Below, piece after piece: positions 8,799 to 17,048 of a stretch of 50,204 nucleotides of DNA (positions are counted from its first letter, which is position 1; each line of letters opens with the position of its first letter). The DNA is from Caldifarciminota bacterium (GTDB lineage Bacteria > Hydrothermota > Hydrothermia > UBA1063 > CAJXJZ01). Below the pieces are notes generated by a model. It was not told where the DNA came from and did no database searches. It worked only from the letters and a program-made list of their open reading frames with translations. Location of the stretch: assembly GCA_027038175.1 (NCBI GenBank), contig JALVYB010000035.1, positions 1 through 50,204 on the forward strand. The letters are read 5' to 3'. The translations under genes and the position numbers were made by a program.

Positions 8799-9218
8799 TT
8801 AGTCTTCTTCAAGGAGTGATGTAAAGTCGTCGTGATGCTCTTCTTCCTCTGCCAAGATTTTCCTGAATAATCTGTGTGTTGTTTCATCACCTTCTTCCCT
8901 TGCAACCTTAATTATCTCTTTATAGAGTTCAATGGCTTCTTCTTCTGCTTTTACGTCGAATTTAAGCATCTCTTCAAGTTTTTCCCCTACGAATATGGGA
9001 GCAGGTTTTGTAGTAGGTATTCCACCCAGATATGAGAGCCTTTCTGCAATCTCTTCTGCGTGTTTCATCTCGGTAATAGCAATCTTTTTGAACAGGTCTT
9101 TTACCATGTGTCCCTTTATACCTTTTGCCAGGATATGTTGCCACATATACTGAATTGATACCTGTATTTCCCGTGCAACGGCCTGATTCAACAGGTCTTT
9201 TAGTCTATCACTTGCCAT
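8799..9218 (-). CDS. Ferritin-like di-iron protein (bacterioferritin-related)
   Basis: A 139-residue four-helix protein, likely for iron storage or peroxide detoxification in the cytoplasm. Di-iron ligands are visible as REIQ (helix A), EMKHAEE (ExxH, helix B), EEEAIELY (helix C) and EEEEHHDDF (ExxH, helix D). It is shorter than classical bacterioferritin (about 158). The helix B position that carries the haem Met in Bfr is not evident, so haem binding is doubtful. A rubrerythrin-like role is possible, although no rubredoxin domain is present. The ATG at 9218 has a strong AAAGGAGGT ribosome site. It is divergent from the secreted-protein gene at 9334. Confidence 0.85.
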   Translation of the reverse strand: MASDRLKDLLNQAVAREIQVSIQYMWQHILAKGIKGHMVKDLFKKIAITEMKHAEEIAERLSYLGGIPTTKPAPIFVGEKLEEMLKFDVKAEEEAIELYKEIIKVAREEGDETTHRLFRKILAEEEEHHDDFTSLLEED

Positions 9219-9245
9219 TTAAAACCTCCTTTTATGTTTGTAATT

Positions 9246-9274
9246 ATTCTAAATCAACCATAGCGAATAAGCAA
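9246..9274 (-). promoter_or_regulatory. Promoter of the ferritin-like gene
   Basis: Reverse strand: TTGCTT (9269-9274), 17 bp, TAGAAT (9246-9251). The leader would be about 20 bases and contains the AAAGGAGG site. I see no clear Fur- or PerR-like palindrome. Confidence 0.6.
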
Positions 9275-9283
9275 TTTATTTGA

Positions 9284-9312
9284 TTGTTTAAACAGGTTTT
9301 AGGGTTTATAAT
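9284..9312 (+). promoter_or_regulatory. Promoter of the sugar-uptake gene train
   Basis: TTGTTT (9284-9289), 17 bp, TATAAT (9307-9312), followed by an AAAAAGGAGG ribosome site and ATG 9334. It likely drives the genes from 9334 onward. Confidence 0.75.
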
Positions 9313-9333
9313 ACTTACAAAAAGGAGGTTTGT

Positions 9334-10467
9334 ATGAAGAAGTGGTTAGTTATAGCAGTTCTCTTATTCAATGTTAAACTATTCGCACATCAGATAATAG
9401 TGGACGGTGACCCTGCTGATTGGGTTGGTGCCAATATCGGATTAAATGATACAGCATACATTGATGCAGGAGAAGCCATCTGGCTGGACACACAGGGAGA
9501 CGATATAGGCGATGGTGGAGACGCACAGGGTGCTCCTGACAATCCTGCCGGGTATACTTATCCAACGGATAGCACATTCACAGGAGGTGAGGCAGATATA
9601 ATTCAGGGTAGATTGACTGCAAATGCTCCATACCTTTATTTTCTTGTTCAACTGGATACCTTTGCTTCCAATTACTATCCCATGGTTGTTATTATGATGG
9701 ATGTTGATGGTGTAAGAGGTAGTGGAAACGTATGGGTACCTCAAAATGCAGACTGCCAGGTGGATTCTCAAATTGCATGGGATTATGCTATAGTTATTGG
9801 AGATAACGGTATAAAGGTTTTCAATTCTGCATGGCAGGATATAGCGGATTCAGTTGAGGCGCAGGTTGTCTATAATCCAAACAATGGATACATAGAAGGG
9901 TCTTTGAATGCTGTAAAGCTCGATTCTACCTTCCTTGATACGGTGGTTACATATGTCATGGTTGCAGGATTAAATGAATTTGGTAACTTTAAAGAGGTTG
10001 ATGACACGGCAACGCAGTGGCATGGTGGTGGAGGTCTCGGTGAAAACGGTCAAACAGATAGTATTTTCTGGATAGAGCCAGATATTTATGACCTTGCGTT
10101 TGTAAAATCAAGCGATCAGGTAAATGATTTAAATAGTTACATAGCCAATGACTCTACTTTGCAACCTGCAGTTATAAGACCCACGAGTTCTGTATCCATA
10201 CCCATGTACTGGATTACAACTGGTATAAAAGAGTATGGAAATAGGAAAGCAAACCATGAAACACCTGTTCTTTTTGCGACAAAAGGTATTGTGAATCTTG
10301 GGTTCAAAGCAAATGTAATTACTCTCTATTCAAAGAACGGTGCAAAAATTGCAGAGTACTCCAACACAGATAGATTTGATGTTTCCTCATTTAAATATTC
10401 TGTGATGTTTGCAGTAATCAGTACATCACAGGGTAAAAAGGTTTATAAAGTTATCAAGGGAAGATAA
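9334..10467 (+). CDS. Secreted protein with a DOMON/CBM9-like carbohydrate-binding-type domain
   Basis: A 377-residue exported protein with a clear signal peptide (residues 1-18, ending LFA). The mature part opens with HQIIVDGDPADW, a pattern typical of CBM9/glucodextranase DOMON-like beta-sandwiches, and is rich in Asp, Gly and aromatics (APYLYFLVQLD, MVVIMMDVDG). The last 60 residues (VITLYSKNGAKIAEY, then a basic end KVYKVIKGR) resemble a divergent T9SS sorting domain. It is followed 12 bases later by two sugar ABC permeases, so it may present or bind an oligosaccharide. It does not look like a family 1 solute-binding protein. The exact role is unknown. Confidence 0.65.
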   Translation: MKKWLVIAVLLFNVKLFAHQIIVDGDPADWVGANIGLNDTAYIDAGEAIWLDTQGDDIGDGGDAQGAPDNPAGYTYPTDSTFTGGEADIIQGRLTANAPYLYFLVQLDTFASNYYPMVVIMMDVDGVRGSGNVWVPQNADCQVDSQIAWDYAIVIGDNGIKVFNSAWQDIADSVEAQVVYNPNNGYIEGSLNAVKLDSTFLDTVVTYVMVAGLNEFGNFKEVDDTATQWHGGGGLGENGQTDSIFWIEPDIYDLAFVKSSDQVNDLNSYIANDSTLQPAVIRPTSSVSIPMYWITTGIKEYGNRKANHETPVLFATKGIVNLGFKANVITLYSKNGAKIAEYSNTDRFDVSSFKYSVMFAVISTSQGKKVYKVIKGR

Positions 10468-10479
10468 CAGTAAATACTT

Positions 10480-11382
10480 ATGAGGGAAAGCCTGAGAGAG
10501 CAGGTTGAATCGTATATTTACATAGGCCCTTTTCTCCTTATCTTTGTTCTCTTTATAGGCTTTCCCTTTATTTATGCCTTTTTCCTTTCTTTTCATAGAG
10601 TAACCACGTTGCAGGACGTATTTGGAGGGCTCGAGTTTGTTGGATTTAGAAATTACATTTTTATTTTAAAGGATCCACGTTTCCACTGGGCACTTCTTGT
10701 TACAGCATATTATGCAATTCTTATTATACCCATGAATATTGCTTTTTCGCTAATTCTCGCCTCTCTTATGCGGGTGCCGTTTAAATTGAATTCTCTAATG
10801 AAAACCGGGTTTTTCCTCCCATTTGTGCTTGACGCTTTTGTGGTTGGTATTGTCTGGACTTTTTTGCTCTCAGGAAGGTTTGGTATTATAACCAACCTGC
10901 TTCGTCCTTTGATAAGTGAGGCACTTTACAGGCAGGGTTTTCTTGGTACACCTTCTACTGTGATGCCATCTGTTGCGACGGCAATGGTCCTGAAGGGAGG
11001 AGGTTTTGGAATGGTTTTGTATCTTGCCGCCATGCAAAATATTCCAAAAGAAATATATGAGGCAGCGGACATTGATGGTGCTTCTGGATTAAAAAAGTTT
11101 TTCTATATTACTTTTCCACTTTTAAAACCTGTTACAACTTTCATGGTGATTACTGGTTTAATAGGTGCAATCTCTGCTTTCGCCGAGTTTTATGCGATGA
11201 CCGGGGGAGGACCCACTGTTTTTCATTTCGGTATGCCTCAGGGTATGACAAAGGTAACGGGATTGTATTTGTTTGATTTCATTCAATCTCTGAGACTCGG
11301 GAAAGCGGCTGCTCTTGCTTTTATACTGCTTTTGATAACACTTTCGATTTCACTTATTTATGCTAAACTACAGAGGAAATAG
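10480..11382 (+). CDS. Carbohydrate ABC transporter permease (MalF/UgpA type)
   Basis: A 300-residue inner-membrane protein with about six hydrophobic helices. The cytoplasmic EAA loop reads EIYEAADIDGASGLKKFFYI followed by TFPLLKP, the coupling helix for the ATPase subunit. The tail has the usual TGGGPT stretch of sugar permeases. It forms a heterodimer with the next gene. No cognate ATPase or classical solute-binding protein is encoded in the window, so a shared ATPase elsewhere is likely. The start ATG 10480 has only a weak ribosome site, which suggests coupling to the preceding gene. Confidence 0.9.
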   Translation: MRESLREQVESYIYIGPFLLIFVLFIGFPFIYAFFLSFHRVTTLQDVFGGLEFVGFRNYIFILKDPRFHWALLVTAYYAILIIPMNIAFSLILASLMRVPFKLNSLMKTGFFLPFVLDAFVVGIVWTFLLSGRFGIITNLLRPLISEALYRQGFLGTPSTVMPSVATAMVLKGGGFGMVLYLAAMQNIPKEIYEAADIDGASGLKKFFYITFPLLKPVTTFMVITGLIGAISAFAEFYAMTGGGPTVFHFGMPQGMTKVTGLYLFDFIQSLRLGKAAALAFILLLITLSISLIYAKLQRK

Positions 11383-11383
11383 A

Positions 11384-12184
11384 GTGAAAAAGATTATTGT
11401 ATTTCTGGTATCTTTAGGGCTCTTGATTGTGGTACTGTTTCCGTTTGTCTGGATGCTTTATACAGCCTTCAAGCCACCGGGTACCGGGCTTATTTTTTCT
11501 TTAAAGACAGGTTTAACGCTTGAAAATTTCAAAAAAGTACTTTTTGAATATAACTTCCTCAGATATTTTAAAAACAGTTTTATTGTGGCCTTTTTCTCCG
11601 CCACTTTTTCTACCCTTTTCGCTGCTATGGCAGCATATGCTTTTGCTAAGAAAAGATTTTTCATGAAAAATACACTTTTCTGGCTTTTTATTGCCTCAAT
11701 GATGGTTCCGGGTCTTTTATATGTCATACCACAGTTTCTTGTTGTATACAAACTTAGATGGATGAACACCTATCAGGGTATGATTGTTCCACATCTTGCC
11801 AATGTATTTGGTCTTTTTATACTTACACAGTTTGCAAAAGAGATCCCTGATTCCCTTATAGAGGCAGCGAGAATAGACGGTGCATCAGATTTCAAAATTT
11901 TCCTGTTTTTAATGCTTCCTCTCATGGTTCCCATTGTGGCAACAGTGTACCTTTTAAATTTCCAGTTTCACTGGTCAAATTTTCTATGGCAATTAATAGT
12001 AGCCCAAACAGACAGAATGTACACAGTGCCTGTTGGACTTGCCATGTTTAAAAATGCTCATCAGGAAGCCTATACGCTTGAAATGGCGGCTTCCTCACTT
12101 TCGATTATACCGATTGCAATAATATTTGTTTTCGCACAGAGGTATTTCATTGAAGGAATAACTCAAGGTGCGGTTAAAGGATAA
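11384..12184 (+). CDS. Carbohydrate ABC transporter permease (MalG/UgpE type)
   Basis: Second permease of the pair, with about six transmembrane helices. Its EAA loop is SLIEAARIDGASDFKIF followed by LMLPLMVP. I prefer the GTG at 11384, which lies one base after the upstream stop and six bases after an AGAGGA ribosome site. The ATG at 11360 overlaps the partner gene and adds eight unconvincing residues. The N-terminal KKIIVFLVSLGLLIVVLFPF helix is typical of MalG-type proteins. The transported sugar is unknown. Confidence 0.9.
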   Translation: MKKIIVFLVSLGLLIVVLFPFVWMLYTAFKPPGTGLIFSLKTGLTLENFKKVLFEYNFLRYFKNSFIVAFFSATFSTLFAAMAAYAFAKKRFFMKNTLFWLFIASMMVPGLLYVIPQFLVVYKLRWMNTYQGMIVPHLANVFGLFILTQFAKEIPDSLIEAARIDGASDFKIFLFLMLPLMVPIVATVYLLNFQFHWSNFLWQLIVAQTDRMYTVPVGLAMFKNAHQEAYTLEMAASSLSIIPIAIIFVFAQRYFIEGITQGAVKG

Positions 12185-12197
12185 AAGGAGGATTTAA

Positions 12198-12653
12198 ATG
12201 ATTGAAGAACTACTAAAAAAAGACAGAATAATCTTCAACATGGAGGCAAAAACAAAGGATGAGGCTCTGCAGGAGCTCATAAAACCGTTGAACCTCTCAG
12301 AGGAAAGGCGTAAGGTTGTATTAGAGGCACTCAGAAAGAGAGAAGCAATTGGGTCAACAGGAATTGGTCATGGCATCGCGATTCCTCATACAAGGAGCGT
12401 TGTTCTTGATAGCGTGTCACTTGTTGTGGGGCGTTCTAAAGATGGAGTGGATTTTGATGCACTTGATGGGAAGCCAGTACATCTTTTCTTTCTTCTTGTT
12501 GCACCACCCAATGACCCGGGGACAAAATATCTCATAACACTTGGAGAAGTAGCCAGAATGGCTAAAAAACTTATTGAAAAGAATGCATATCTTGAGGCAA
12601 AAGATGAGGATGAGTTTTTCAAGATTTTGAAAGAAGTAGCAGGAGAAGTATAA
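12198..12653 (+). CDS. PTS EIIA-2 domain protein (fructose/nitrogen-type EIIA)
   Basis: A 151-residue single-domain phosphocarrier of the mannitol/fructose EIIA fold. The phosphorylated His is in GIGHGIAIPHTR, about residue 60. Because it stands alone, without EIIB or EIIC, a regulatory role like PtsN is more likely than sugar transport. Its place right behind two sugar permeases suggests control of carbohydrate use, but that is inference. It has a strong AAAAGGAGG site, and its stop overlaps the next ATG (TAATG). Confidence 0.88.
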   Translation: MIEELLKKDRIIFNMEAKTKDEALQELIKPLNLSEERRKVVLEALRKREAIGSTGIGHGIAIPHTRSVVLDSVSLVVGRSKDGVDFDALDGKPVHLFFLLVAPPNDPGTKYLITLGEVARMAKKLIEKNAYLEAKDEDEFFKILKEVAGEV

Positions 12654-12994
12654 TGGATGAGGTTATAGAGAAACTTATCGCTCTTAGCGATATAGATGCT
12701 ATGCTCAAGGATGCAGAATCTGATGAGTATCGCAATCTCGGATTTCAAACCAAACAGGAGTGTATCGACAAACTCAAGAAGATGAGAGATGAGATTGCAT
12801 CAAGTATTCCAAGACAGGTGCTAAAGAGGTATGAAAAACTCAAAAAGAAGTATGGAAGAGGAATTGCCCCTGTTGTAAATAGTGTGTGTACGAACTGTTT
12901 TATGCAATTTCCAACGGAGGTAGCATCAAAGACTGATAAAAATCAGAAGATTGAATTCTGTCCCAACTGTGGGATAATTATTTACTGGACGTAG
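12653..12994 (+). CDS. Short C4 zinc-ribbon protein (zf-RING_7 type)
   Basis: A 113-residue protein with a helical, charged N-terminal two-thirds and a C-terminal zinc ribbon whose four Cys come from CTNC and CPNCG. The ribbon matches the C-terminus of the widespread DUF164-type proteins, which are usually about 240 residues with a long coiled coil, so this is a shortened version. The function of the family is not firmly known; nucleic-acid binding is often supposed. It starts one base into the EIIA stop and precedes tyrS by 28 bases. Confidence 0.72.
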   Translation: MDEVIEKLIALSDIDAMLKDAESDEYRNLGFQTKQECIDKLKKMRDEIASSIPRQVLKRYEKLKKKYGRGIAPVVNSVCTNCFMQFPTEVASKTDKNQKIEFCPNCGIIIYWT

Positions 12995-13022
12995 TTCTAA
13001 CTTTTATTCAGGGAGTATAAAA

Positions 13023-14207
13023 ATGGCATGGAAGATAGGTGAAGTATTGCCCATTATAAAACAGAATGTCGTTGATTTAATACCAGAGGAAGAACTTATA
13101 GAAAAACTCAAGAAAAAGGATAAAATAATAGTAAAATACGGTGCTGATCCGTCAAGACCTGATCTTCATCTTGGGCATTACGTGTGTCTTAAAAAACTTA
13201 AAGACCTTCAAGACCTTGGATTTTCCATCGTATTTATTGTGGGAGATTTTACTGCAATGATAGGTGACCCCACGGGGAGGTCAAAAACAAGGCCCAGGCT
13301 CACTGAAGAGGAGGTAAAAGAAAATTCAAGAACTTATTTTGAACAGGTATTCAAGGTTCTTGACAGAGAAAAAACTATTGTGAGGTATAATTCGGAGTGG
13401 CTTGCCCGTCTCACGGCTAAAGATATAATAGAAATCTCATCCACTTATACAGTAGCTCGAATGCTTGAACGTGATGATTTTGCAAAAAGATACAAAGAGA
13501 ATATACCCATTTCGATACATGAGTTTTTATACCCCATATTTCAGGGATATGATTCCTATGCAGTCCATGCCGATATAGAGGTGGGAGGGACGGATCAGGT
13601 ATTCAATTTCCTTGTAGCAAGAGAAATACAGAAACATTTTGGAGAAGAACCTCAGGTTATTCTCACAGTGCCACTCCTCGAAGGAACTGATGGAAAATTA
13701 AAGATGTCAAAGTCTTATGACAATTACATAGGACTCACTGAGAAGCCTGAAGATATTTATGGTAAAGTAATGTCCATTCCAGATACTCTAATTTACAAAT
13801 ACTATAAACTCGTACTTTATTACGATGATGAGTCTTTAAAGAAAGTCGAGTCATTTATCAGGGAAGACCCGAGAGGGGCCAAAGCAAAACTTGCCTATGA
13901 GATTGTAAAACTATTGCATTCTGAGGAAGATGCAAAAAGAGCAGAGGAGCATTTTAACAGGGTCTTCAGGGAGAAAAAGATACCAGATAATATCCCCGAG
14001 TTTGAACTACCCAAAGAGGGTTTAAATATTGTGGAGATTCTCTACAGGTCAGGTCTTGTAACATCGAAAAGTGAGGCAAGACGCCTTATAAATCAAAGGG
14101 CGGTTAAATTAAATGGTGAGCCTGTAACCAATATTGATACCGTTTTGAAGAGGGACGGTGAAAAGGTTTTGAAGGTTGGAAAAAGGAAGTTCCTGAAACT
14201 AAGGTGA
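13023..14207 (+). CDS. tyrS: Tyrosyl-tRNA synthetase
   Basis: Charges tRNA-Tyr. This 394-residue class I synthetase has the HIGH-type motif as LHLGH near residue 48 and KMSKS in GKLKMSKSYDNY. The C-terminal S4-like RNA-binding domain includes SKSEARRLINQRAVKLNG. KMSKS rather than KFGKS and the length place it in the TyrZ-like branch. The start ATG has a GGGAG site. Its stop overlaps the ribD start (TGATG). Confidence 0.95.
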   Translation: MAWKIGEVLPIIKQNVVDLIPEEELIEKLKKKDKIIVKYGADPSRPDLHLGHYVCLKKLKDLQDLGFSIVFIVGDFTAMIGDPTGRSKTRPRLTEEEVKENSRTYFEQVFKVLDREKTIVRYNSEWLARLTAKDIIEISSTYTVARMLERDDFAKRYKENIPISIHEFLYPIFQGYDSYAVHADIEVGGTDQVFNFLVAREIQKHFGEEPQVILTVPLLEGTDGKLKMSKSYDNYIGLTEKPEDIYGKVMSIPDTLIYKYYKLVLYYDDESLKKVESFIREDPRGAKAKLAYEIVKLLHSEEDAKRAEEHFNRVFREKKIPDNIPEFELPKEGLNIVEILYRSGLVTSKSEARRLINQRAVKLNGEPVTNIDTVLKRDGEKVLKVGKRKFLKLR

Positions 14208-15277
14208 TGACAGAAGACGAAGTTTACATGTCATTTGCCCTTAAACTTGCAGAGGTGGGGTTTGGGTTTACGTGGCCAAATCCAGCTGTTGGCGCAGTTA
14301 TTGTTAATAGGGGAAGAATAGTAGGTATTGGTTATCATAGAAAAATAGGGGAAGACCACGCTGAAGTGATGGCTATAAAGGATGCGAGAGGACTTACGGA
14401 GGGCGCGACTATGTATGTGACACTTGAGCCACATTCTTTCCACGGTCTTGTGCCTCCATGTACGGATGCCATTATTAAGGCAGGGATAAAAAGGGTTGTC
14501 ATTGCAATGGAAGACCCTAATCCAAAGGTGAGTGGTAATGGTATAAGAATTCTTAGAGAAAAAGGTATTGAGGTTACAGTCGGTGTACTTGAGAAAGAAG
14601 CGAAGTTCATGAACAGATTTTTTATAAAATTCCATAGAAAGAAAGAGCCGTATGTAATTTTGAAATACGCTGTTACCATGGATGGATTTATAGCAGATGG
14701 AAAAGGCAATTCTAAGTGGATAAGTAACGAGGAATCACGTAGAGAGGTTCATAAAGTTCGAGGAGAAGTTGATGCTATTATGGTAGGAAGAAAAACGCTC
14801 TATAAAGATAATGCCATGTTAAATCCGAGAATGGTTTTCCCTGCCCGGTATCCTGTGAGAATAGTTGCAGGAACGAGATTTGATGATAATATGATGAATC
14901 TGAATTTTTTCAGAGTAAGCGGAGAAAAATGGATACTTACCACAGAAGAGGCACTTCTCACAGAAGTTTTTGATAGAGTTGAGGTTATAAGATGCGGTAA
15001 AGAAAGGATTGATTTTCGTTGCTTTTTGCAGAAAATGGCAGAAAGAAATATGCTTTCACTGCTTGTAGAAGGAGGTGCCAGTCTTGGTACTTCTTTACTG
15101 AAAGAGAACGTTGTTGATGAAATTATACTCTTCAAGTCCCCCCGCATTTTTGGTAAGGGTCTTTCCATGTTTACAGAAAAAATAGACCTTAATGAAAAAG
15201 GTTTCAAACTTTATGAAGAGAGAGAGCTTAGTGGGGACATTATGCTAAGGTATATAAAAGATGGGATTTTTGATTGA
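14207..15277 (+). CDS. ribD: Riboflavin biosynthesis deaminase/reductase with an altered zinc site
   Basis: A bifunctional enzyme of the flavin pathway. An N-terminal deaminase acts on the diaminopyrimidine and a C-terminal reductase acts on the ribosylamino group. The deaminase zinc site shows His51 and the proton-shuttle Glu53 in HAEVMA, and Cys85 in PPCTD. The middle ligand, Cys in the usual EPCSHxGRTPPC, is His76 here (EPHSFHGLVPPC). The reductase has SKWISNEESRREVH and LVEGGASLGTSLL. Total length of 356 is normal. ATG 14207 overlaps the tyrS stop; GTG 14204 is an alternative. No other rib genes are in view. Confidence 0.9.
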   Translation: MTEDEVYMSFALKLAEVGFGFTWPNPAVGAVIVNRGRIVGIGYHRKIGEDHAEVMAIKDARGLTEGATMYVTLEPHSFHGLVPPCTDAIIKAGIKRVVIAMEDPNPKVSGNGIRILREKGIEVTVGVLEKEAKFMNRFFIKFHRKKEPYVILKYAVTMDGFIADGKGNSKWISNEESRREVHKVRGEVDAIMVGRKTLYKDNAMLNPRMVFPARYPVRIVAGTRFDDNMMNLNFFRVSGEKWILTTEEALLTEVFDRVEVIRCGKERIDFRCFLQKMAERNMLSLLVEGGASLGTSLLKENVVDEIILFKSPRIFGKGLSMFTEKIDLNEKGFKLYEERELSGDIMLRYIKDGIFD

Positions 15278-15803
15278 AAAAATACATGCTCTTGGACTGT
15301 CTCCTGAACTTCAGGTAGTAATAATTGCGGCTTCTCCCATACTTGAATTGAGGGGGGCTATTCCCTATGGGGTGTGGGTTCTCAAACTACATCCCTTAAA
15401 GGTTTTTCTATTATCATTGTTGGGAAATCTTGGAATTATAATTCCGCTTTTGTATGTACTTGATCTTGTAATGGTAAGGTTTGAGAAATTGGAAGTTGGT
15501 AAAAAACTGATAGAAAGAGCAAAGAAAAAGGGCAAATTAATAGAGAGGTTTGAGTTATTGGGACTCTTTCTATTTGTTGCAATACCACTTCCGGGTACAG
15601 GTGCTTGGACTGGTGTGCTTGCGGCTCTGGTATTTGGAATAAGAAAGCATCTTTCAATACCGGCAATATCTTTCGGAGTTATTGCGGCTGGAGTAATAAT
15701 GACTCTTATTGTAAGCCTTGGACCGGTTAAAGGAATAATATTTGGAGTGCTATTTCTTGCAGGAATGTCAAAAATGCTTGATTATATTACAGAGAGGAAA
15801 TGA
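15261..15803 (+). CDS. Small multidrug-export-type membrane protein (PF06695-like)
   Basis: A 180-residue inner-membrane protein with about five hydrophobic helices. The conserved features are SPILELRGAIPYGV near the N-terminus and the re-entrant-like IPLPGTGAWTG motif in the middle, both typical of the COG2426 family. The export function is a database label without strong experimental support. It overlaps the ribD end by 17 bases and the next start by four, so it is translationally coupled. Confidence 0.85.
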   Translation: MGFLIEKIHALGLSPELQVVIIAASPILELRGAIPYGVWVLKLHPLKVFLLSLLGNLGIIIPLLYVLDLVMVRFEKLEVGKKLIERAKKKGKLIERFELLGLFLFVAIPLPGTGAWTGVLAALVFGIRKHLSIPAISFGVIAAGVIMTLIVSLGPVKGIIFGVLFLAGMSKMLDYITERK

Positions 15804-16810
15804 AGGTATTCTATCCGGCATTTGAATCAAACTACATACCCCCATTCAGGGTACAGGGGAAACTTTTGAATACATTTTTTGAAACCCCAAAAAGGTTGCA
15901 GGAGATATTAAAATATTTTGAGAATAGCGCAGATAGATATGAACTTGTAAAAATTGCTTCAATAGGTATTGAAAATATTGGGAAGGTCCACTCTCAGGAC
16001 CTTATTATGTTCTACTCAAAACTCCAGAAAATCCTTGGAAAAGGTGAATACGTCGAGGCTATTGTTTATCCTCTTCAAAAAGGTCAGAAACCCCAGAATA
16101 TAAGATATCTTGCAGGTTATTACTGCTTTGATTCGAGAACTGTACTTAAAAAGGAGACCATTAAGGCTGCACTTAATGCAGGGACCGCTACTATAAAGGC
16201 TGCTATGGAACTTGTGAATTCTGTGGAACAACATGTTCTTGCACTTGTGAGACCACCAGGGCATCATGCTGGTAAAAACTTTTATGGTGGGTATTCTTAT
16301 ATCAATAATGCTGCTCTGGCAGCAGATATTTTAACCAAACTTGGCCGCGTTGCTGTTATAGATATTGATTACTTCCATGGCAACGGCACACAGGACATTT
16401 TTTATAATTCCTCAAGGGTATTTACCATTTCAATTCATAGAACGCCTGAAAGGGAGTTCCCTTATTACTGGGGCTATATAAACGAGAGAGGCAGAGGAAA
16501 GGGGGAAGGCTGGAATGTAAATATACCACTTGACGGCACGGTTAATGGATCTAAATACTTAAAAATTATGGAAAAAGTGATAAAACTCATTTCAAAGGCA
16601 GATGTTAAAGGTGTTGTTGTGTCATTTGGTAGTAATATACATAGACATGACGAACAGGGTACATTCGACATTGATACGGAATATTTTGAAAAAATCGGAA
16701 GTTTGGTGGCTTCTTTAGGTGTGAAAACCATAACGGTACTTGAAGGCGGGTACAACCCCAGGATACTCAAAGAATCTTTGCTATCTTATCTGGAGGGGAT
16801 ATATGGATAA
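15800..16810 (+). CDS. HDAC/acetylpolyamine amidohydrolase-fold protein lacking two zinc ligands
   Basis: A 336-residue arginase/deacetylase-fold protein. The tandem catalytic His pair is intact in RPPGHHA (His155, His156), as are Asp190 and the terminal GGY loop (LEGGYN). However, the zinc ligand His of DxHHGNGTQ is Phe192 (DIDYFHGNGTQ). The second Asp ligand, from the usual GFDAHxxD, is Asn279 (GSNIHRHD). Two of the three zinc ligands are therefore changed. The protein may bind a ligand without hydrolysis, use a different metal geometry, or belong to an uncharacterised subfamily. The start overlaps the upstream stop (ATGA) behind GAGAGGA. Confidence 0.85.
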   Translation: MKVFYPAFESNYIPPFRVQGKLLNTFFETPKRLQEILKYFENSADRYELVKIASIGIENIGKVHSQDLIMFYSKLQKILGKGEYVEAIVYPLQKGQKPQNIRYLAGYYCFDSRTVLKKETIKAALNAGTATIKAAMELVNSVEQHVLALVRPPGHHAGKNFYGGYSYINNAALAADILTKLGRVAVIDIDYFHGNGTQDIFYNSSRVFTISIHRTPEREFPYYWGYINERGRGKGEGWNVNIPLDGTVNGSKYLKIMEKVIKLISKADVKGVVVSFGSNIHRHDEQGTFDIDTEYFEKIGSLVASLGVKTITVLEGGYNPRILKESLLSYLEGIYG

Positions 16811-17048
16811 TATGAAAAAAGTAGGCATAAGATACATAAGAGCGTCTGCATTTCTGGTATTGTTTTTTCTAATATTGTATGTAATTTTTGCCCTTGGTGG
16901 GTTATTTACCGGAACATTTTATACTACATGGGGAATAGTGAGTTATCTCCTTTTGCAGGTGCTTTTGCCGATATATGGTGGTTTCCTTCTGTTTTTTATT
17001 CTCTACCTTTTTGCTGAGGTACTGGAAAAGTATTTTCAGGAAAGGTAG
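16803..17048 (+). CDS. Small membrane protein, unknown function
   Basis: An 81-residue protein with two hydrophobic segments (about residues 14-34 and 45-70) and a basic N-terminus MDNMKKVGIRYIRAS. I do not recognise the family. ATG 16803 follows a GGAGGGG site and overlaps the HDAC-fold stop by eight bases, which argues for co-translation. The 3' end overlaps the convergent gene by 13 bases. It is the last gene of the forward train. Confidence 0.7.
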   Translation: MDNMKKVGIRYIRASAFLVLFFLILYVIFALGGLFTGTFYTTWGIVSYLLLQVLLPIYGGFLLFFILYLFAEVLEKYFQER

